64,000 nucleotides of DNA from Achromobacter dolens (lineage in GTDB: Bacteria > Pseudomonadota > Gammaproteobacteria > Burkholderiales > Burkholderiaceae_B): positions 248,001 through 312,000 of the forward strand of contig NZ_CADIJW010000001.1 of assembly GCF_902859745.1 (NCBI RefSeq), in the 5' to 3' direction. This document shows positions 1 to 11,026 of this stretch, piece after piece. The position numbers and the translations under genes were made by a program. Within the stretch, counting starts at the first letter, position 1. Each line of letters starts with the position of its first letter. The notes beneath the pieces are model-generated. The model was given only the letters and a program-made list of their open reading frames with translations. It was not told where the DNA came from and searched no databases.

Positions 1-401
1 CCGAAGTAGTCGCTGGCGAAATACAGGTTGTCGCGGCCGTCGGCCTTCCAGTCGAAGCCCAGCCAGTGCACGGCCTCGATGATGGCGTCGACGTACTCCT
101 GGTCTTCCTTCTCGGGGTTGGTGTCGTCAAAGCGCAGGTGACAGACGCCGCCGAAGTCGCGGGCGAGGCCGAAGTTCACGCAGATGCTCTTGGCGTGGCC
201 GATGTGCAGATAGCCGTTCGGCTCCGGCGGAAAACGGGTGCGGATCTTCGCCGGATCGGGTTCGCCCTGCTGCTGCACGGAGGCCGGCCCAGGCTTGCCC
301 GCCCAACGCTTGCCCTGGAAGCGGTTGGCTTGCAGGTCGTCTTCGACGATGTTGAGCAGGAAATTGGATGCGGCGGGGGTCGGCGTCGTGGCGGAGGTCA
401 T
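1..401 (-). CDS. glnS: Glutaminyl-tRNA synthetase, N-terminal part (runs off the window edge)
   Basis: This is the first 133 or so residues of a class I aminoacyl-tRNA synthetase that charges tRNA-Gln in the cytoplasm. The start ATG at 401 gives a protein opening [19 protein letters not shown]. The class I signature HIGH lies at residues 66-69 in [15 protein letters not shown], followed by [10 protein letters not shown], which is typical of GlnRS/GluRS. The form of these motifs and the N-terminal NFL-I-DL segment favour GlnRS over GluRS. The C-terminal part lies outside the window. It is transcribed divergently from the cytochrome bd-like operon; the 136 bp between them must hold both promoters. 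Confidence 0.93.
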   Translation of the reverse strand, partial: MTSATTPTPAASNFLLNIVEDDLQANRFQGKRWAGKPGPASVQQQGEPDPAKIRTRFPPEPNGYLHIGHAKSICVNFGLARDFGGVCHLRFDDTNPEKEDQEYVDAIIEAVHWLGFDWKADGRDNLYFASDYF

Positions 402-537
402 TCTTGAAAGAATAGGAAAAAGCAGCGACAAAGCGTCAATTTTGCCACGTTCCCGGGACAAGCCATTTTTGGCTCGCTGCAAGCGGTTTCAAACTGGCCC
501 CCATTGTCGTGTAACTGGCTCTACACTACGGGCCATC

Positions 538-1881
538 ATGGATATCTCCACCCTTTCCCTGGCCCGCGCGCAATTCGTGGCCAGCCTGAGCTTCCTGGCG
601 CTGTTCCTGGCCGTGGCCCTGGCGCTTGCGTGGGTCCTGCTGTTTTTCAAGATACGCGCCCGCGTCTCGGGGCAGGGCGGCTGGACCGCCGCCTACCGCT
701 TCTGGGTGCGCATTTTCGCCCTGTCCTTCGTGCTGACACTGGCCGCCTGCGTGCCCGTGCTGATCCAGCTCGGCAGCCTGTGGGCCGGCCTGATGGACAA
801 GATCGGCAACGTCGCCGGTCCGCTGCTGGGCTACGGCATCCTGTCGGTCTTCATCCTCAAGTCGTGTTTCCTGGGCGTCATGCTGTTCGGCCAGCGCCGC
901 GTGTCCGACGGCGCCCACACCCTGGCGGTGCTGATGGTGGCCGTGGGGCAACTGGTGGCGCTGTTCTGGGTGCTGGCGCTGCAATCGTGGATGCAGACGC
1001 CGGACGGCGCCGTGCTGGTCGATGGCCGCTACCAGGTCTACGACTGGGTGGCGGTGGTGCTGAACCCCTCGGTCGGCTGGCGCATGGCCGTGGTGGTGGT
1101 GGGCTCGGCCCTGGCGGCCGCCTTCCTGATGATGGGCGTGACCGCTCTGCAGGCCCTGCGCCGTCCGCTGGACGACGGCGAGCGCTGCACCTTCAAGACC
1201 GGCTTGGCGATCGCCGCGCTGGCTTCCGTGCTGCAATTGCCGGTGGCCTCGGGCGCCGGCCAGATGGTGGCGCAGTACCAGCCCGCCAAGGCCGCCGCCG
1301 CCGCCGGCTACTGGGAAAGCGGCGCCGAGCCGCGCCTGGTGCTGTTCGGCTGGCCGGACGCCCGCAACCATGTCAACGTGGCCGACTGGACCTGGAACAA
1401 CGCTGGCGGCATGTGGTTGCACCGCAATGAAGACGGCACCTACCAGGGGCTGGACAAGTATTCCGGCATGCTGCCGCCGGTGGCGCTTACCTTCTGGTCG
1501 CTACGGGTGGCCGCGGGGCTGGGCCTGCTGATGCTGGCGGTGTCATGGGTCACGCTTCTGTTGACCTGGCGCCGCGGCATGGATGTCGCGGTGGTCCCGC
1601 AATGGTGGCAGCGCGTGCTGTGCGGCATGATGTTTTCCGGCGGTATCGCCGTCGTGGCCGCCTGGTGGGTGTCCATCATCGGCCTGCAGCCCTTCGCGGT
1701 CAACGGCACGATCACCCAGACCGAGGTGCTGGGCCCCATGTCTTCCAGCACCGTGCTGTACGGCCTGGTCGGGTACGGCCTTCTGTACGCGTTGCTGCTG
1801 GCCGCCTTCGCCGGCATGCTGTTCCACGCGGCGCGCTACGGCGTGGTGCCGGTGCGCAAACTGGGCGGGGGAACGCCATGA
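538..1881 (+). CDS. Cytochrome bd oxidase subunit I homologue lacking all haem ligands
   Basis: A 447-residue integral membrane protein that aligns with CydA along its length: NSWMQTP-like stretch LQSWMQTPDG, LNP loop at 175-177, FWSLR at 319-323, and GLQPF in place of GRQPW. The usual quinol-oxidase ligands are absent. Against E. coli CydA recalled from memory, H19 is L20, E99 is G100, E107 is K108, H186 is V185, M393 is A325 and E445 is I. The Q-loop region is also short, giving 447 against about 520 residues. The frame is intact, so this is not decay by frameshift. The start ATG at 538 follows the family N-terminus. It overlaps the cydB-like gene by ATGA, so the two are translationally coupled. 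It is homologous to CydA, but an oxidase function is doubtful. Confidence 0.85.
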   Translation: MDISTLSLARAQFVASLSFLALFLAVALALAWVLLFFKIRARVSGQGGWTAAYRFWVRIFALSFVLTLAACVPVLIQLGSLWAGLMDKIGNVAGPLLGYGILSVFILKSCFLGVMLFGQRRVSDGAHTLAVLMVAVGQLVALFWVLALQSWMQTPDGAVLVDGRYQVYDWVAVVLNPSVGWRMAVVVVGSALAAAFLMMGVTALQALRRPLDDGERCTFKTGLAIAALASVLQLPVASGAGQMVAQYQPAKAAAAAGYWESGAEPRLVLFGWPDARNHVNVADWTWNNAGGMWLHRNEDGTYQGLDKYSGMLPPVALTFWSLRVAAGLGLLMLAVSWVTLLLTWRRGMDVAVVPQWWQRVLCGMMFSGGIAVVAAWWVSIIGLQPFAVNGTITQTEVLGPMSSSTVLYGLVGYGLLYALLLAAFAGMLFHAARYGVVPVRKLGGGTP

Positions 1882-2933
1882 TCGCCATGCTCGCCGCCTC
1901 GCAGGGGCTCAGCCCCGATGATCCTTCCTTCTGGATGCCGTTGGCGTTCATGGGCCTGCTGTTCGTGGTGGTCGCCGCCGGCGTGGTGCTGGATGGCTTC
2001 GACCTGGGCGTGGGCATCCTGCTGCAGCTCGCGCCCGAGCAGGAACGCGGCCGCATGATGAGCCTGCTGAGCCCCTGGCGCGACGCCAACGAATTCTGGC
2101 TGCTGTTGGGCATGGGGCTGTTCGCTTCCGCCTTTCCATTCGCCTGGGGCGCGGTGCTGGGCAAACTCTACGGGCCGCTCACCTTCATGGTGCTGGGCGT
2201 GGTGCTGCGCAGCGTCTCCTTCGAATTCCGCATCCGCGCCCGCAACGAGGCCAAGCCGCGCTGGATCTTCGCCTTCTGGGCCGGTTCGCTGATGACCGCC
2301 TTTGGGCAGGGCATGCTGCTGGGGCGCATTGCCACTGGCTACCAATCCGACGCCGGCTATGGCTGGTTCGCGCTGTTCGTCGGCCTGTGCGCCGTGGCCG
2401 CCTATGTGCTGCTGGGCGCGTCGTGGCTGGTGATGCGGGTCGACGGCGAGCTGCAGCGCCGCGCGGCCAACTGGGCGCGGCACGCGATCCGCTGGACCGC
2501 GGTCGGCATGGTCGCCATCGCCGTCACGCTGGGCCTGGCCAACGCCGGCATCTTCTACAAATGGAGCAACATCGCCCACCTGAGCCTCGCGGCCACCGTA
2601 TGGGTGCTGATGCTGGCGGGCTTCGTTGCCGCCGAAATGCTGCTGGCGCGCCTGCCGGGCCGCGCCGACCGCTTCAGTTGGCTGCCGTTCGTGCTGTGCG
2701 TGGCGCTGTTCCTGCTGATGCTGAGCGGCCTGGCCTACAGCCTGTTCCCCTATCTGATCCTGGACGACATGACGCTGTGGGACGGCGCTGGCGCGCTGGG
2801 CTCGATGCGCCTGGTGATGGCCGGCGCGGTGGTGGGGATCCCGGTGGTGCTGGTGTTCAACATCCTGGCCTATCGCTCGGTGTTCGGCAAGGAGCGCGCG
2901 CCCGTGCCGCTGTTGCCGCCGCCGTCGCCTTGA
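1878..2933 (+). CDS. cydB: Cytochrome bd oxidase subunit II homologue
   Basis: A 351-residue polytopic membrane protein of the CydB family. It keeps the family signatures VLDGFDLGVGIL (residues about 33-44), WRDANEFWLL (corresponding to WDGNQVWL), VSFEFR, GQGMLLG and a YVLLGASWL segment followed by LQRRA. Subunit II normally pairs with CydA to form the quinol oxidase and binds no haem itself in most members. The start codon overlaps the stop of the cydA-like gene (ATGA). The subunit II motifs are retained while its partner has lost its ligands, which suggests that the complex is still assembled. No cydX-like small ORF is evident after it; the next gene is convergent recQ. Confidence 0.88.
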   Translation: MIAMLAASQGLSPDDPSFWMPLAFMGLLFVVVAAGVVLDGFDLGVGILLQLAPEQERGRMMSLLSPWRDANEFWLLLGMGLFASAFPFAWGAVLGKLYGPLTFMVLGVVLRSVSFEFRIRARNEAKPRWIFAFWAGSLMTAFGQGMLLGRIATGYQSDAGYGWFALFVGLCAVAAYVLLGASWLVMRVDGELQRRAANWARHAIRWTAVGMVAIAVTLGLANAGIFYKWSNIAHLSLAATVWVLMLAGFVAAEMLLARLPGRADRFSWLPFVLCVALFLLMLSGLAYSLFPYLILDDMTLWDGAGALGSMRLVMAGAVVGIPVVLVFNILAYRSVFGKERAPVPLLPPPSP

Positions 2934-3036
2934 TGCCGCCGGGGGTGAGGCGACGGCGGATGGCCATGCCATCCGCTGTGCCGCGCCGCCGCCGTCGGCC
3001 GCCCCTGCTCCCGGGGATGCCGCGCCAAGCCCGGCC

Positions 3037-4866
<1,830 letters not shown>

Positions 4867-4960
4867 GGGGGTAGGCCGTGAGCATCATGGCGGGGATTTT
4901 AAGCCGCAAATCCGGCGACCCGGGCGCGCGGGGGCATTTTCGTCCACCGGCCCGGCCGCG

Positions 4961-6265
4961 TCACCAGCTCAGCCAGGTGCCGCGCATGAAGGTGTCCACC
5001 GGCATGCTGAGGTTGGCGCGCCACTCGTAATTGCCCGAAATGATGTCGCGGTCGGCGCCCACCGCCAGCTTGACCTTGGGCGCCACGAACATGCTGTGGC
5101 TCAGGCCGACCCGCTGCTCGGCCAGCGCCGAACCTTCGTGCAGGCCCGAATAGGTGCCGCTGAGCGTGCCCCAGCCGGTGATCGGCACCCCGGCGGTCAG
5201 GGTGTTGCGGGTCTGCGGGGCCGCGGCCACGCCGCCGGAATAGGTCGACAGGTCGCCGAAGCCGGCGCCGATCTGTTCGTTGGTGTAGCCCAGGTTGACC
5301 GCGTCGGCCACGTCCACGCTGTAGCCGAAGCGGTAGCGCCAGGCGCTGGCGGCATCGAACGAACTCTGGGTGGCGCCGGCCTGGAAGGTGCCGTAGTCGC
5401 CGGCGGCGTAGGTGGTGCCCATGCCGCGGGTGGTCAGCGACGGCGCGCTCTGCATCTGGCCTTCAAGCGTCAGCACCGGCGTCAGCCCGTAGCGCACGGT
5501 GCTGTTGCCGACCGAGGCGCCATAGTCGACCGCCCCGGAAGTGGCCGACGGATCCATGCGGTTGAGCCGGCCGAGTGAGGACGAATAACCGAAGCTGCCC
5601 TCGGCCAGCGGCGCCGTGGTGCTTGGCAGGTTGGAGATCTGCAGGCCGCCGACCGGCGCGCTGCTGCCCCAGGCGGGCGCATTGGCGTTGATGTTGCCCA
5701 CCGAAAACGACGGACCGGTGGTGTTGCGGTACACCCAGTTGCGGTCGCCGCCGTAGCGCAGGCCGTCCTGGCCGCTGACCGAGGCGAACCAGGGGCGGCT
5801 CGGCCGCGATACGCCGGAGATCACGACCACGGGCACCCGAGGTATGTCCCCGCTTTCCAGGTCGAAGGAGTAATCCGGCGCATCGGCGGGCGCCGCGGCC
5901 GTCTGGGTCGCTTCGCACCCGAGCGGGCCAGCCGCAGCATCCCCCGACAGGCTGGGTCCCGTCCCCGGAATTGTTTCGTCCTCGCCGCCGCCCGCCACGC
6001 TGGTGTCCATGGCCGGCTCGGCGCCCTGGAGGTCGCAGGGTGTCGGGTCCAGCGGCACCGCCCGCGACGCCATCGAGGGCGCGGGCCGCACCGGCACCGG
6101 CTGCACCGGCGACAGGGCGCCGATGCCGCGCGCCACATACGCCGGGGCCGGCGGGGGAGACGAGGGGGCGGCGGGCGCGCCGGACGCGGGGATCAACGGG
6201 CTGGCCAGGCCAGCCGTCAACGCCGTGTGCAGCAGCCGCCTGCGCCAGGATGCAGGGGCGACCAT
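4961..6265 (-). CDS. Orphan usher-like outer-membrane beta-barrel protein
   Basis: A 434-residue secreted protein. Residues 1-29 form a signal peptide with an Arg-rich start (WRRRLL) and a hydrophobic core. A Pro/Ala-rich segment of about 110 residues follows, then a region of alternating polar and hydrophobic strands ending in Trp, as in outer-membrane barrels. The stretch VRYGLTPVLTLEGQMQ, with later YRFGYSVDVADAVNLGYT and ANLSMPVD, resembles barrel strands of fimbrial ushers (FimD/PapC). However, it is about half the usher length and no chaperone or pilin gene is nearby. I chose the ATG at 6265, which begins the signal peptide; the longer upstream frame is not coding-like. Function unknown; the usher link is inference. 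Confidence 0.6.
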   Translation of the reverse strand: MVAPASWRRRLLHTALTAGLASPLIPASGAPAAPSSPPPAPAYVARGIGALSPVQPVPVRPAPSMASRAVPLDPTPCDLQGAEPAMDTSVAGGGEDETIPGTGPSLSGDAAAGPLGCEATQTAAAPADAPDYSFDLESGDIPRVPVVVISGVSRPSRPWFASVSGQDGLRYGGDRNWVYRNTTGPSFSVGNINANAPAWGSSAPVGGLQISNLPSTTAPLAEGSFGYSSSLGRLNRMDPSATSGAVDYGASVGNSTVRYGLTPVLTLEGQMQSAPSLTTRGMGTTYAAGDYGTFQAGATQSSFDAASAWRYRFGYSVDVADAVNLGYTNEQIGAGFGDLSTYSGGVAAAPQTRNTLTAGVPITGWGTLSGTYSGLHEGSALAEQRVGLSHSMFVAPKVKLAVGADRDIISGNYEWRANLSMPVDTFMRGTWLSW

Positions 6266-6300
6266 AACCAACAGTGTAGAAAGGGGACGTTGCCCCAGCT

Positions 6301-6320
6301 GTAAACGATTTTTAGTAAAC
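6301..6320. repeat. Direct repeat GTAAAC, possible regulator site
   Basis: GTAAAC occurs at 6301-6306 and again at 6315-6320 in the intergenic region between the usher-like gene (minus) and the response regulator gene (plus). Short direct repeats are typical of OmpR-family sites, although a 14-bp period is longer than the usual 10-11. Assignment to the neighbouring regulator is a guess. Confidence 0.25.
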
Positions 6321-6478
6321 CGGACCAGCGTATGCGGGGCAATGTCCAGTATTTTAGGGCCAGTCCCGGCTGGCGGCGATGTCGGCGGCAACGGGACGGC
6401 ATCGCCGGCAAACATCGTGCAACAGGTATATTTCAGATGATTTCCCGGCTCTTGCCGCCAGAGGCGGACGGCTCCACT

Positions 6479-7189
6479 ATGGCATCCATGGACAATCACC
6501 ACACCAAGCTGCTGGTCGTCGACGACGATCCGGCCCTGCGGCAACTGCTGGCCGACTACCTGAACCGCCACGGCTACGACACGCTGCTCGCGCCGGACGC
6601 CAGCGACCTGCCGTCGCGCATCACCCGCTATGCCCCGGACCTCCTGGTGCTGGACCGCATGCTGCCCGGCGGCGACGGCGCCGACGCCTGTCGTCGCCTG
6701 CGCGAACAGGGCGAAGACATCCCCGTCATCCTGCTGACCGCCCGCGACGAGGCCGTCGATCGCATCATCGGCCTGGAGGCCGGCGCCGACGACTACGTCG
6801 GCAAGCCTTTCGATCCGCGCGAACTGCTGGCCCGCATCGAGGCAGTGCTGCGGCGCAAGCGCGGCCCTTCCGCGTTGACCAAGGACGCCCCGGTTGCGTT
6901 TGGTCCCTTCCTCTTCGACCCTTCCACCCGCCAGTTGTCGCGCGACGGCACCGTGGTCAAGCTCACCGGCGGCGAAATCAACCTGCTCGAAGCCCTGGTG
7001 CGCAACGCCGGCAAGCCGCTGTCGCGCGAACGCCTGCTGGCGCTGGCGCGCGACGACGACGCCGGCGAGCGCAACGATCGCGCCATCGACATCGCCATCC
7101 TGCGCCTGCGCCGCGTCATCGAGGACGATCCCAAGCAACCCCGCTGGATCCAGACCGTCTGGGGCATCGGCTACCGGTTCTCGCCCTGA
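6479..7189 (+). CDS. OmpR-family DNA-binding response regulator
   Basis: A 236-residue two-component response regulator. The receiver domain (about 10-125) has the acidic pocket VVDDD, the phospho-acceptor D59 in LLVLDRMLPG, the conserved T in LLTARDE and K in GKPFDPREL. The C-terminal winged helix (about 140-236) has LTGGEINLLEALV, RAIDIAILRLRRVIEDDP and WGIGYRF. The start is the ATG at 6479; an in-frame ATG nine bases later (MDNHHTK) is an alternative. Its stop overlaps the start of the sensor kinase gene (TGATG), so the pair is one operon. It most resembles the OmpR branch. The target genes are unknown; the divergent usher-like gene is the nearest candidate. Confidence 0.93.
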   Translation: MASMDNHHTKLLVVDDDPALRQLLADYLNRHGYDTLLAPDASDLPSRITRYAPDLLVLDRMLPGGDGADACRRLREQGEDIPVILLTARDEAVDRIIGLEAGADDYVGKPFDPRELLARIEAVLRRKRGPSALTKDAPVAFGPFLFDPSTRQLSRDGTVVKLTGGEINLLEALVRNAGKPLSRERLLALARDDDAGERNDRAIDIAILRLRRVIEDDPKQPRWIQTVWGIGYRFSP

Positions 7190-8742
7190 TGCGCTTCTCC
7201 GCCGGCTTTCTGGTGCCCCGTTCGCTGCGGGCGCGGCTGATCCTGCTGATTCTCGGATCGGTGTTGCTGACACAGGCGGCGACGCTGGTGACGGTCTCGT
7301 ACTTCCGCCACAAGTTCATGGAAGACGTGGCCATCGGCTACATCACCACCACCATCCGCACCTTGCGCGCCGCCGTGTCGCAAGTGCCCGCCGAAGATCG
7401 CGCCGACTTCGTGCGCGCCGCCTCGCAGAACCAGTGGCGCCTGTGGTCGCGGGTGCTGCCCGCCGAGGCCAAGCTGCAACGCTTCAATGGCCGCCGGCCG
7501 CCGCCGCGCAATGCGCAGCATCCGCCGCCTCCGCCGCCGCCACCACCGAGCGCCCAGATCCAGGGGCCGCCGTTGCCGCCCGAGATGCGCGGCGACGAGC
7601 GTGAAGTCGAACGCGAAGAACGCCACGCCGAACGCGAGCGTGAACGCGAAGAGCACATCCGCCGCTACAAGCCCGAACCCGACGACATCCGCCGCGACCT
7701 GCGCGGGCTGGTGCAGCAGCTCAACGAGCGCCTGAACGATGGCACCCGGGTGGCGCTGTCGCGCGGCCCCACGCCGGAGATCTTCATCTCGCTGGCGCCC
7801 AACCCGGCCAGCGAGGATGCGCCGCGCCTGCGGGAGTGGCTGGTGATCCCGCTGGACCGTCTGGACCCGCCCGTGGCCACGCCTTTCATCGCCGCCTGGC
7901 TGGGCGGCCTGGGCCTGTTGCTGTTGCTGGCGGTGGGGTTTTCCTGGCACATCACCCGCCCCATCACCCGTCTGGCCGACGCCGCCGACCGCCTGGCCGC
8001 GGGCCAGCCGCAGCGGGTGGAGCCTTCCGGTCCGCACGAGACCCGGGTGCTGGGCGAACGCTTCAACGCCATGCTGGACGCGCTGTCCGAATCCGATTCC
8101 GTGCGCCGCACGCTGCTGTCGGGCCTGCCGCACGACCTCAAGGGACCGCTGTCGCGCATGTGGCTGCGCATCGAGCTGGCCGACGATTCGGCCCTCAAGG
8201 AAGGCCTGCGCACCGACCTGCAGGACATGCAGCATATGGTCGACCAGTTCATCGGCTTCGTGCGCGGCACCGATCCGGCTGCCTACCGCTATGCGTCAAT
8301 GGCGCTGCCCGACTGGCTGACCGAGCGCGTCAATGCCTGGCGCGGCGCCGGCACCGACGTTACGCTCAAGACCGCTGGCGGCGATGACGCGCTGGTCGTG
8401 CACGGGGACGCAGTGGCGCTGGGGCGCCTGCTCGACAACCTGATCGGCAATGCCCTGAACCATGGCGCGCCGCCCGTCGACATCGGCCTGCGGCGCGAGG
8501 ACCGCTACGCGGTGCTGGATGTCTCCGACCATGGCCCTGGCATCGTGCCGGAGCGGCGCCTGGAGGCGCTGCGACCCTTCAGCCGGTTGGACGACGCCCG
8601 TACCCGCACCGGCAGCGTCGGCCTGGGGCTGGCGCTGGCCGAGGCCATCGCGCGCGCGCACGGCGGTTCGCTGGAACTATTGCAGGCCGAGTCGGGCGGG
8701 CTGTGCGTGCGGGTCAAGCTGCCGGTCGTGGACGGCGCCTGA
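7189..8742 (+). CDS. EnvZ-type sensor histidine kinase with Pro9 tract and Glu/Arg-rich periplasmic region
   Basis: A 517-residue inner-membrane kinase. TM1 is at about 17-38 and TM2 at about 232-253, followed by a HAMP domain. The H-box is [12 protein letters not shown] with phospho-accepting H315; the usual T after HDL-R is replaced by KG. The N box is [12 protein letters not shown]1 is DHGPGI and G2 is [11 protein letters not shown]. The predicted periplasmic domain holds nine consecutive prolines (112-120) followed by a highly charged Glu/Arg/His run (about 135-161), unlike EnvZ. It is coupled by a one-base overlap to the upstream response regulator. The ligand is unknown. Translation of the proline run would be expected to need EF-P. 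Confidence 0.93.
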   Translation: MRFSAGFLVPRSLRARLILLILGSVLLTQAATLVTVSYFRHKFMEDVAIGYITTTIRTLRAAVSQVPAEDRADFVRAASQNQWRLWSRVLPAEAKLQRFNGRRPPPRNAQHPPPPPPPPPSAQIQGPPLPPEMRGDEREVEREERHAEREREREEHIRRYKPEPDDIRRDLRGLVQQLNERLNDGTRVALSRGPTPEIFISLAPNPASEDAPRLREWLVIPLDRLDPPVATPFIAAWLGGLGLLLLLAVGFSWHITRPITRLADAADRLAAGQPQRVEPSGPHETRVLGERFNAMLDALSESDSVRRTLLSGLPHDLKGPLSRMWLRIELADDSALKEGLRTDLQDMQHMVDQFIGFVRGTDPAAYRYASMALPDWLTERVNAWRGAGTDVTLKTAGGDDALVVHGDAVALGRLLDNLIGNALNHGAPPVDIGLRREDRYAVLDVSDHGPGIVPERRLEALRPFSRLDDARTRTGSVGLGLALAEAIARAHGGSLELLQAESGGLCVRVKLPVVDGA

Positions 8743-8839
8743 TTCCGCCCCGGGGGCGTTTTGGGCGCGGACCCCGCCCCGGGCCCAGCGGTTACGGTAC
8801 GATGCAGCATCCCGCTCAGTATCCAGTCGTTCCCGCACC

Positions 8840-9913
8840 ATGGCCATCCAGTCCGATTCGCTTTCCTCCCGCCCCGACGCGCCTCGCATCGTCGCGCCCC
8901 AACCGGCGTCGCCCAACGAGGAGTCGATCGAACGCGCCCTGCGGCCCAAGGCGCTGGAAGAATACGTCGGCCAGCGGCGCGCGCGCGAACAGCTCGAGAT
9001 CTTCATCGCCGCCGCCCGCAAGCGCGGCGAGGCGCTGGACCACGTGCTGCTGTTCGGCCCGCCGGGCCTGGGCAAGACCACGCTGGCTCACATCATCGCG
9101 CATGAAATGGGCGTGCAACTGCGCCAGACCTCCGGCCCCGTGCTCGAGCGCCCGGGCGACCTGGCCGCGCTGCTGACCAACCTGGAAAAGAACGACGTCC
9201 TGTTCATCGATGAAATCCATCGCCTGTCGCCCGTGGTCGAGGAAATCCTCTATCCGGCGCTCGAGGATTTCCAGATCGACATCCTGATCGGCGAGGGCCC
9301 GGCCGCGCGCAGCGTCAAGCTCGACCTGCAGCCGTTCACCCTGGTCGGCGCCACCACCCGCGCCGGCATGCTGACCAATCCGCTGCGCGACCGCTTCGGC
9401 ATCGTTTCGCGGCTGGAGTTCTACAACGCCGACGACCTCGGCCGCATCGTCACTCGCAGCGCGGGCCTGCTCAACGCCACCATTACTGCCGACGGCGCCG
9501 CCGAAGTGGCGCGCCGCGCCCGTGGCACGCCGCGTATCGCCAACCGCCTGCTGCGGCGGGTGCGCGACTACGCCGAGGTCAAGGCCGGCGGCACCATCGA
9601 CGCCGACGTCGCCGGCCGCGCCCTGGCCATGCTGGAAGTCGATCCGCAGGGCCTGGACCTGATGGACCGCAAGCTGCTCGAAGCCATCATCCACAAGTTC
9701 GATGGCGGCCCGGTGGGCGTGGACAGCCTGGCCGCGGCCATCGGCGAAGAACGCGACACCATCGAGGACGTGATCGAGCCCTATCTGATCCAGCACGGCT
9801 ACCTGCAACGCACGCCGCGCGGCCGCACCGCCACCCTGACCACCTGGCGCCACCTGGGCCTGACGCCTCCCGCCGGCGCGGCCAGCAGCAGCGGCGACCT
9901 GTTCGGCAAATAA
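8840..9913 (+). CDS. ruvB: Holliday junction branch-migration ATPase RuvB
   Basis: A 357-residue AAA+ motor that drives branch migration of Holliday junctions with RuvA. The sequence shows the RuvB start region [11 protein letters not shown], Walker [12 protein letters not shown], Walker [10 protein letters not shown], the sensor region [19 protein letters not shown], and the C-terminal winged helix ending [18 protein letters not shown]. The start ATG at 8840 gives the usual N-terminal extension. In many bacteria ruvB follows ruvA; here ruvC-ruvA lie about 2 kb away on the opposite strand. It lies 97 bp after the kinase gene on the same strand. Confidence 0.98.
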   Translation: MAIQSDSLSSRPDAPRIVAPQPASPNEESIERALRPKALEEYVGQRRAREQLEIFIAAARKRGEALDHVLLFGPPGLGKTTLAHIIAHEMGVQLRQTSGPVLERPGDLAALLTNLEKNDVLFIDEIHRLSPVVEEILYPALEDFQIDILIGEGPAARSVKLDLQPFTLVGATTRAGMLTNPLRDRFGIVSRLEFYNADDLGRIVTRSAGLLNATITADGAAEVARRARGTPRIANRLLRRVRDYAEVKAGGTIDADVAGRALAMLEVDPQGLDLMDRKLLEAIIHKFDGGPVGVDSLAAAIGEERDTIEDVIEPYLIQHGYLQRTPRGRTATLTTWRHLGLTPPAGAASSSGDLFGK

Positions 9914-9948
9914 AATCCGACTTTCTTCGCGTACAAAGGACTGTTTAC

Positions 9949-10914
9949 ATGCTGCCCGAACTGCCCTCATTCGACGACGTCGCGCGCGCCAGCGAGCGCC
10001 TGGCCGGCAATGCGCACCGCACGCCGGTGCTGACCTCGACCACGGCCGACGCCATCGCCGGCGCCTCGCTGTTCTTCAAGTGCGAGAACTACCAGCGCAT
10101 GGGCGCGTTCAAGTTCCGCGGCGGCTTCAACGCCATCGCCCGCCTGACGCCCGAGCAGCGCGCCGCCGGCGTGGTCACGTTTTCGTCGGGCAACCACGCC
10201 CAGGCGATCGCCCTTGCCTCCAGGCTGCAGGGCGTCAAGGCCACCATCATCATGCCGCTGGACGCCCCGGCGGCCAAGCGCGCCGCCACCGAAGGCTACG
10301 GCGGCCAGATCGTCACTTACGACCGCTACACCGAGGACCGCGAAGAGATCGCGCGCCGCATCCAGGCCGAGACCGGCGCCACGCTGATCCCGCCGTACGA
10401 CCACGAGGACGTGATCGCGGGGCAGGGCACCGCGGCCAAGGAACTGTTCGAGGACGTGGGCGAGCTGGACTACCTGTTCGTGTGCCTGGGCGGCGGCGGC
10501 CTGCTGTCGGGGTCGGCGCTGTCGGCATTCGCGCTCAGCCCGCGCTGCCTGGTCTACGGGGTCGAGCCGGAAGCCGGCAACGACGGCCAGCAGTCGCTGC
10601 GCAAGGGCGAGATCGTCCGTATCCAGGCGCCCAAGACGCTGGCCGACGGCGCCGCCACCACCCATCTCGGCAACCTGACCTTCCCCCTCATCCAGAAGTA
10701 CGTGCGCGACATCGTCACGGTGACGGATGACCAACTGGTTTCGACCATGAAGTTCTTCGCCGAACGCATGAAGATGGTGGTGGAACCCACCGGCTGCCTG
10801 GCGGCCGCGGCCGTGCTCCAGGGCGTGGTGCCGGTGCGGGGCGCGCGCGTTGGCGTCATCATCAGCGGCGGCAACGTCGATCTTCCGGCCTACGGCAAGT
10901 TGCTGGCGGGCTGA
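9949..10914 (+). CDS. PLP-dependent threonine/serine dehydratase family protein
   Basis: A 321-residue fold-type II PLP enzyme. The Schiff-base lysine lies in FKFRGGFNAI, the substrate-binding SSGNHAQAIA loop follows, and the phosphate-binding glycine loop is GGGGLLSG. There is no C-terminal ACT-like regulatory domain, so it resembles catabolic threonine dehydratase, serine racemase or threo-3-hydroxyaspartate ammonia-lyase rather than IlvA. The exact substrate cannot be told from the sequence. It starts 35 bp after ruvB on the same strand and may be co-transcribed with it. Confidence 0.88.
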   Translation: MLPELPSFDDVARASERLAGNAHRTPVLTSTTADAIAGASLFFKCENYQRMGAFKFRGGFNAIARLTPEQRAAGVVTFSSGNHAQAIALASRLQGVKATIIMPLDAPAAKRAATEGYGGQIVTYDRYTEDREEIARRIQAETGATLIPPYDHEDVIAGQGTAAKELFEDVGELDYLFVCLGGGGLLSGSALSAFALSPRCLVYGVEPEAGNDGQQSLRKGEIVRIQAPKTLADGAATTHLGNLTFPLIQKYVRDIVTVTDDQLVSTMKFFAERMKMVVEPTGCLAAAAVLQGVVPVRGARVGVIISGGNVDLPAYGKLLAG

Positions 10915-10926
10915 CCCGGGGGCGAG

Positions 10927-10977
10927 GCGCCGGCGGGATATCGTCCGGCGCTTTGGCCGCCTGCTTGCGGAGGCGGC
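10927..10977 (+). terminator. Two GC-rich hairpins after the dehydratase gene
   Basis: Inverted repeats GCGCCGG/CCGGCGC (10927-10951) and GCCGCCT/AGGCGGC (10956-10977) lie between the dehydratase and the NDUFA9-like gene. There is no strong T tract, so termination may be weak. Confidence 0.4.
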
Positions 10978-11026
10978 GCACGCAGGGCAGAATCGGGCCT
11001 GAATCCTGAAGAACAGGGGCTGCTCC

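Noticed and set aside
538-1881. The cydA-like gene as a frameshifted or decayed pseudogene
   Set aside because: The frame is open over its full length, coupled to cydB, and the substitutions are individual residues rather than a shifted segment.
6266-7273. Extension of the usher-like frame to 770 codons
   Set aside because: The extension runs antisense through the response regulator gene and lacks a signal peptide; the ATG at 6265 starts one.
7521-7549. CCG/CCA-rich tract in the kinase gene as a simple-sequence contingency locus
   Set aside because: The repeat is of triplets inside the reading frame with mixed codons, so slippage would keep the frame and not switch the gene off.
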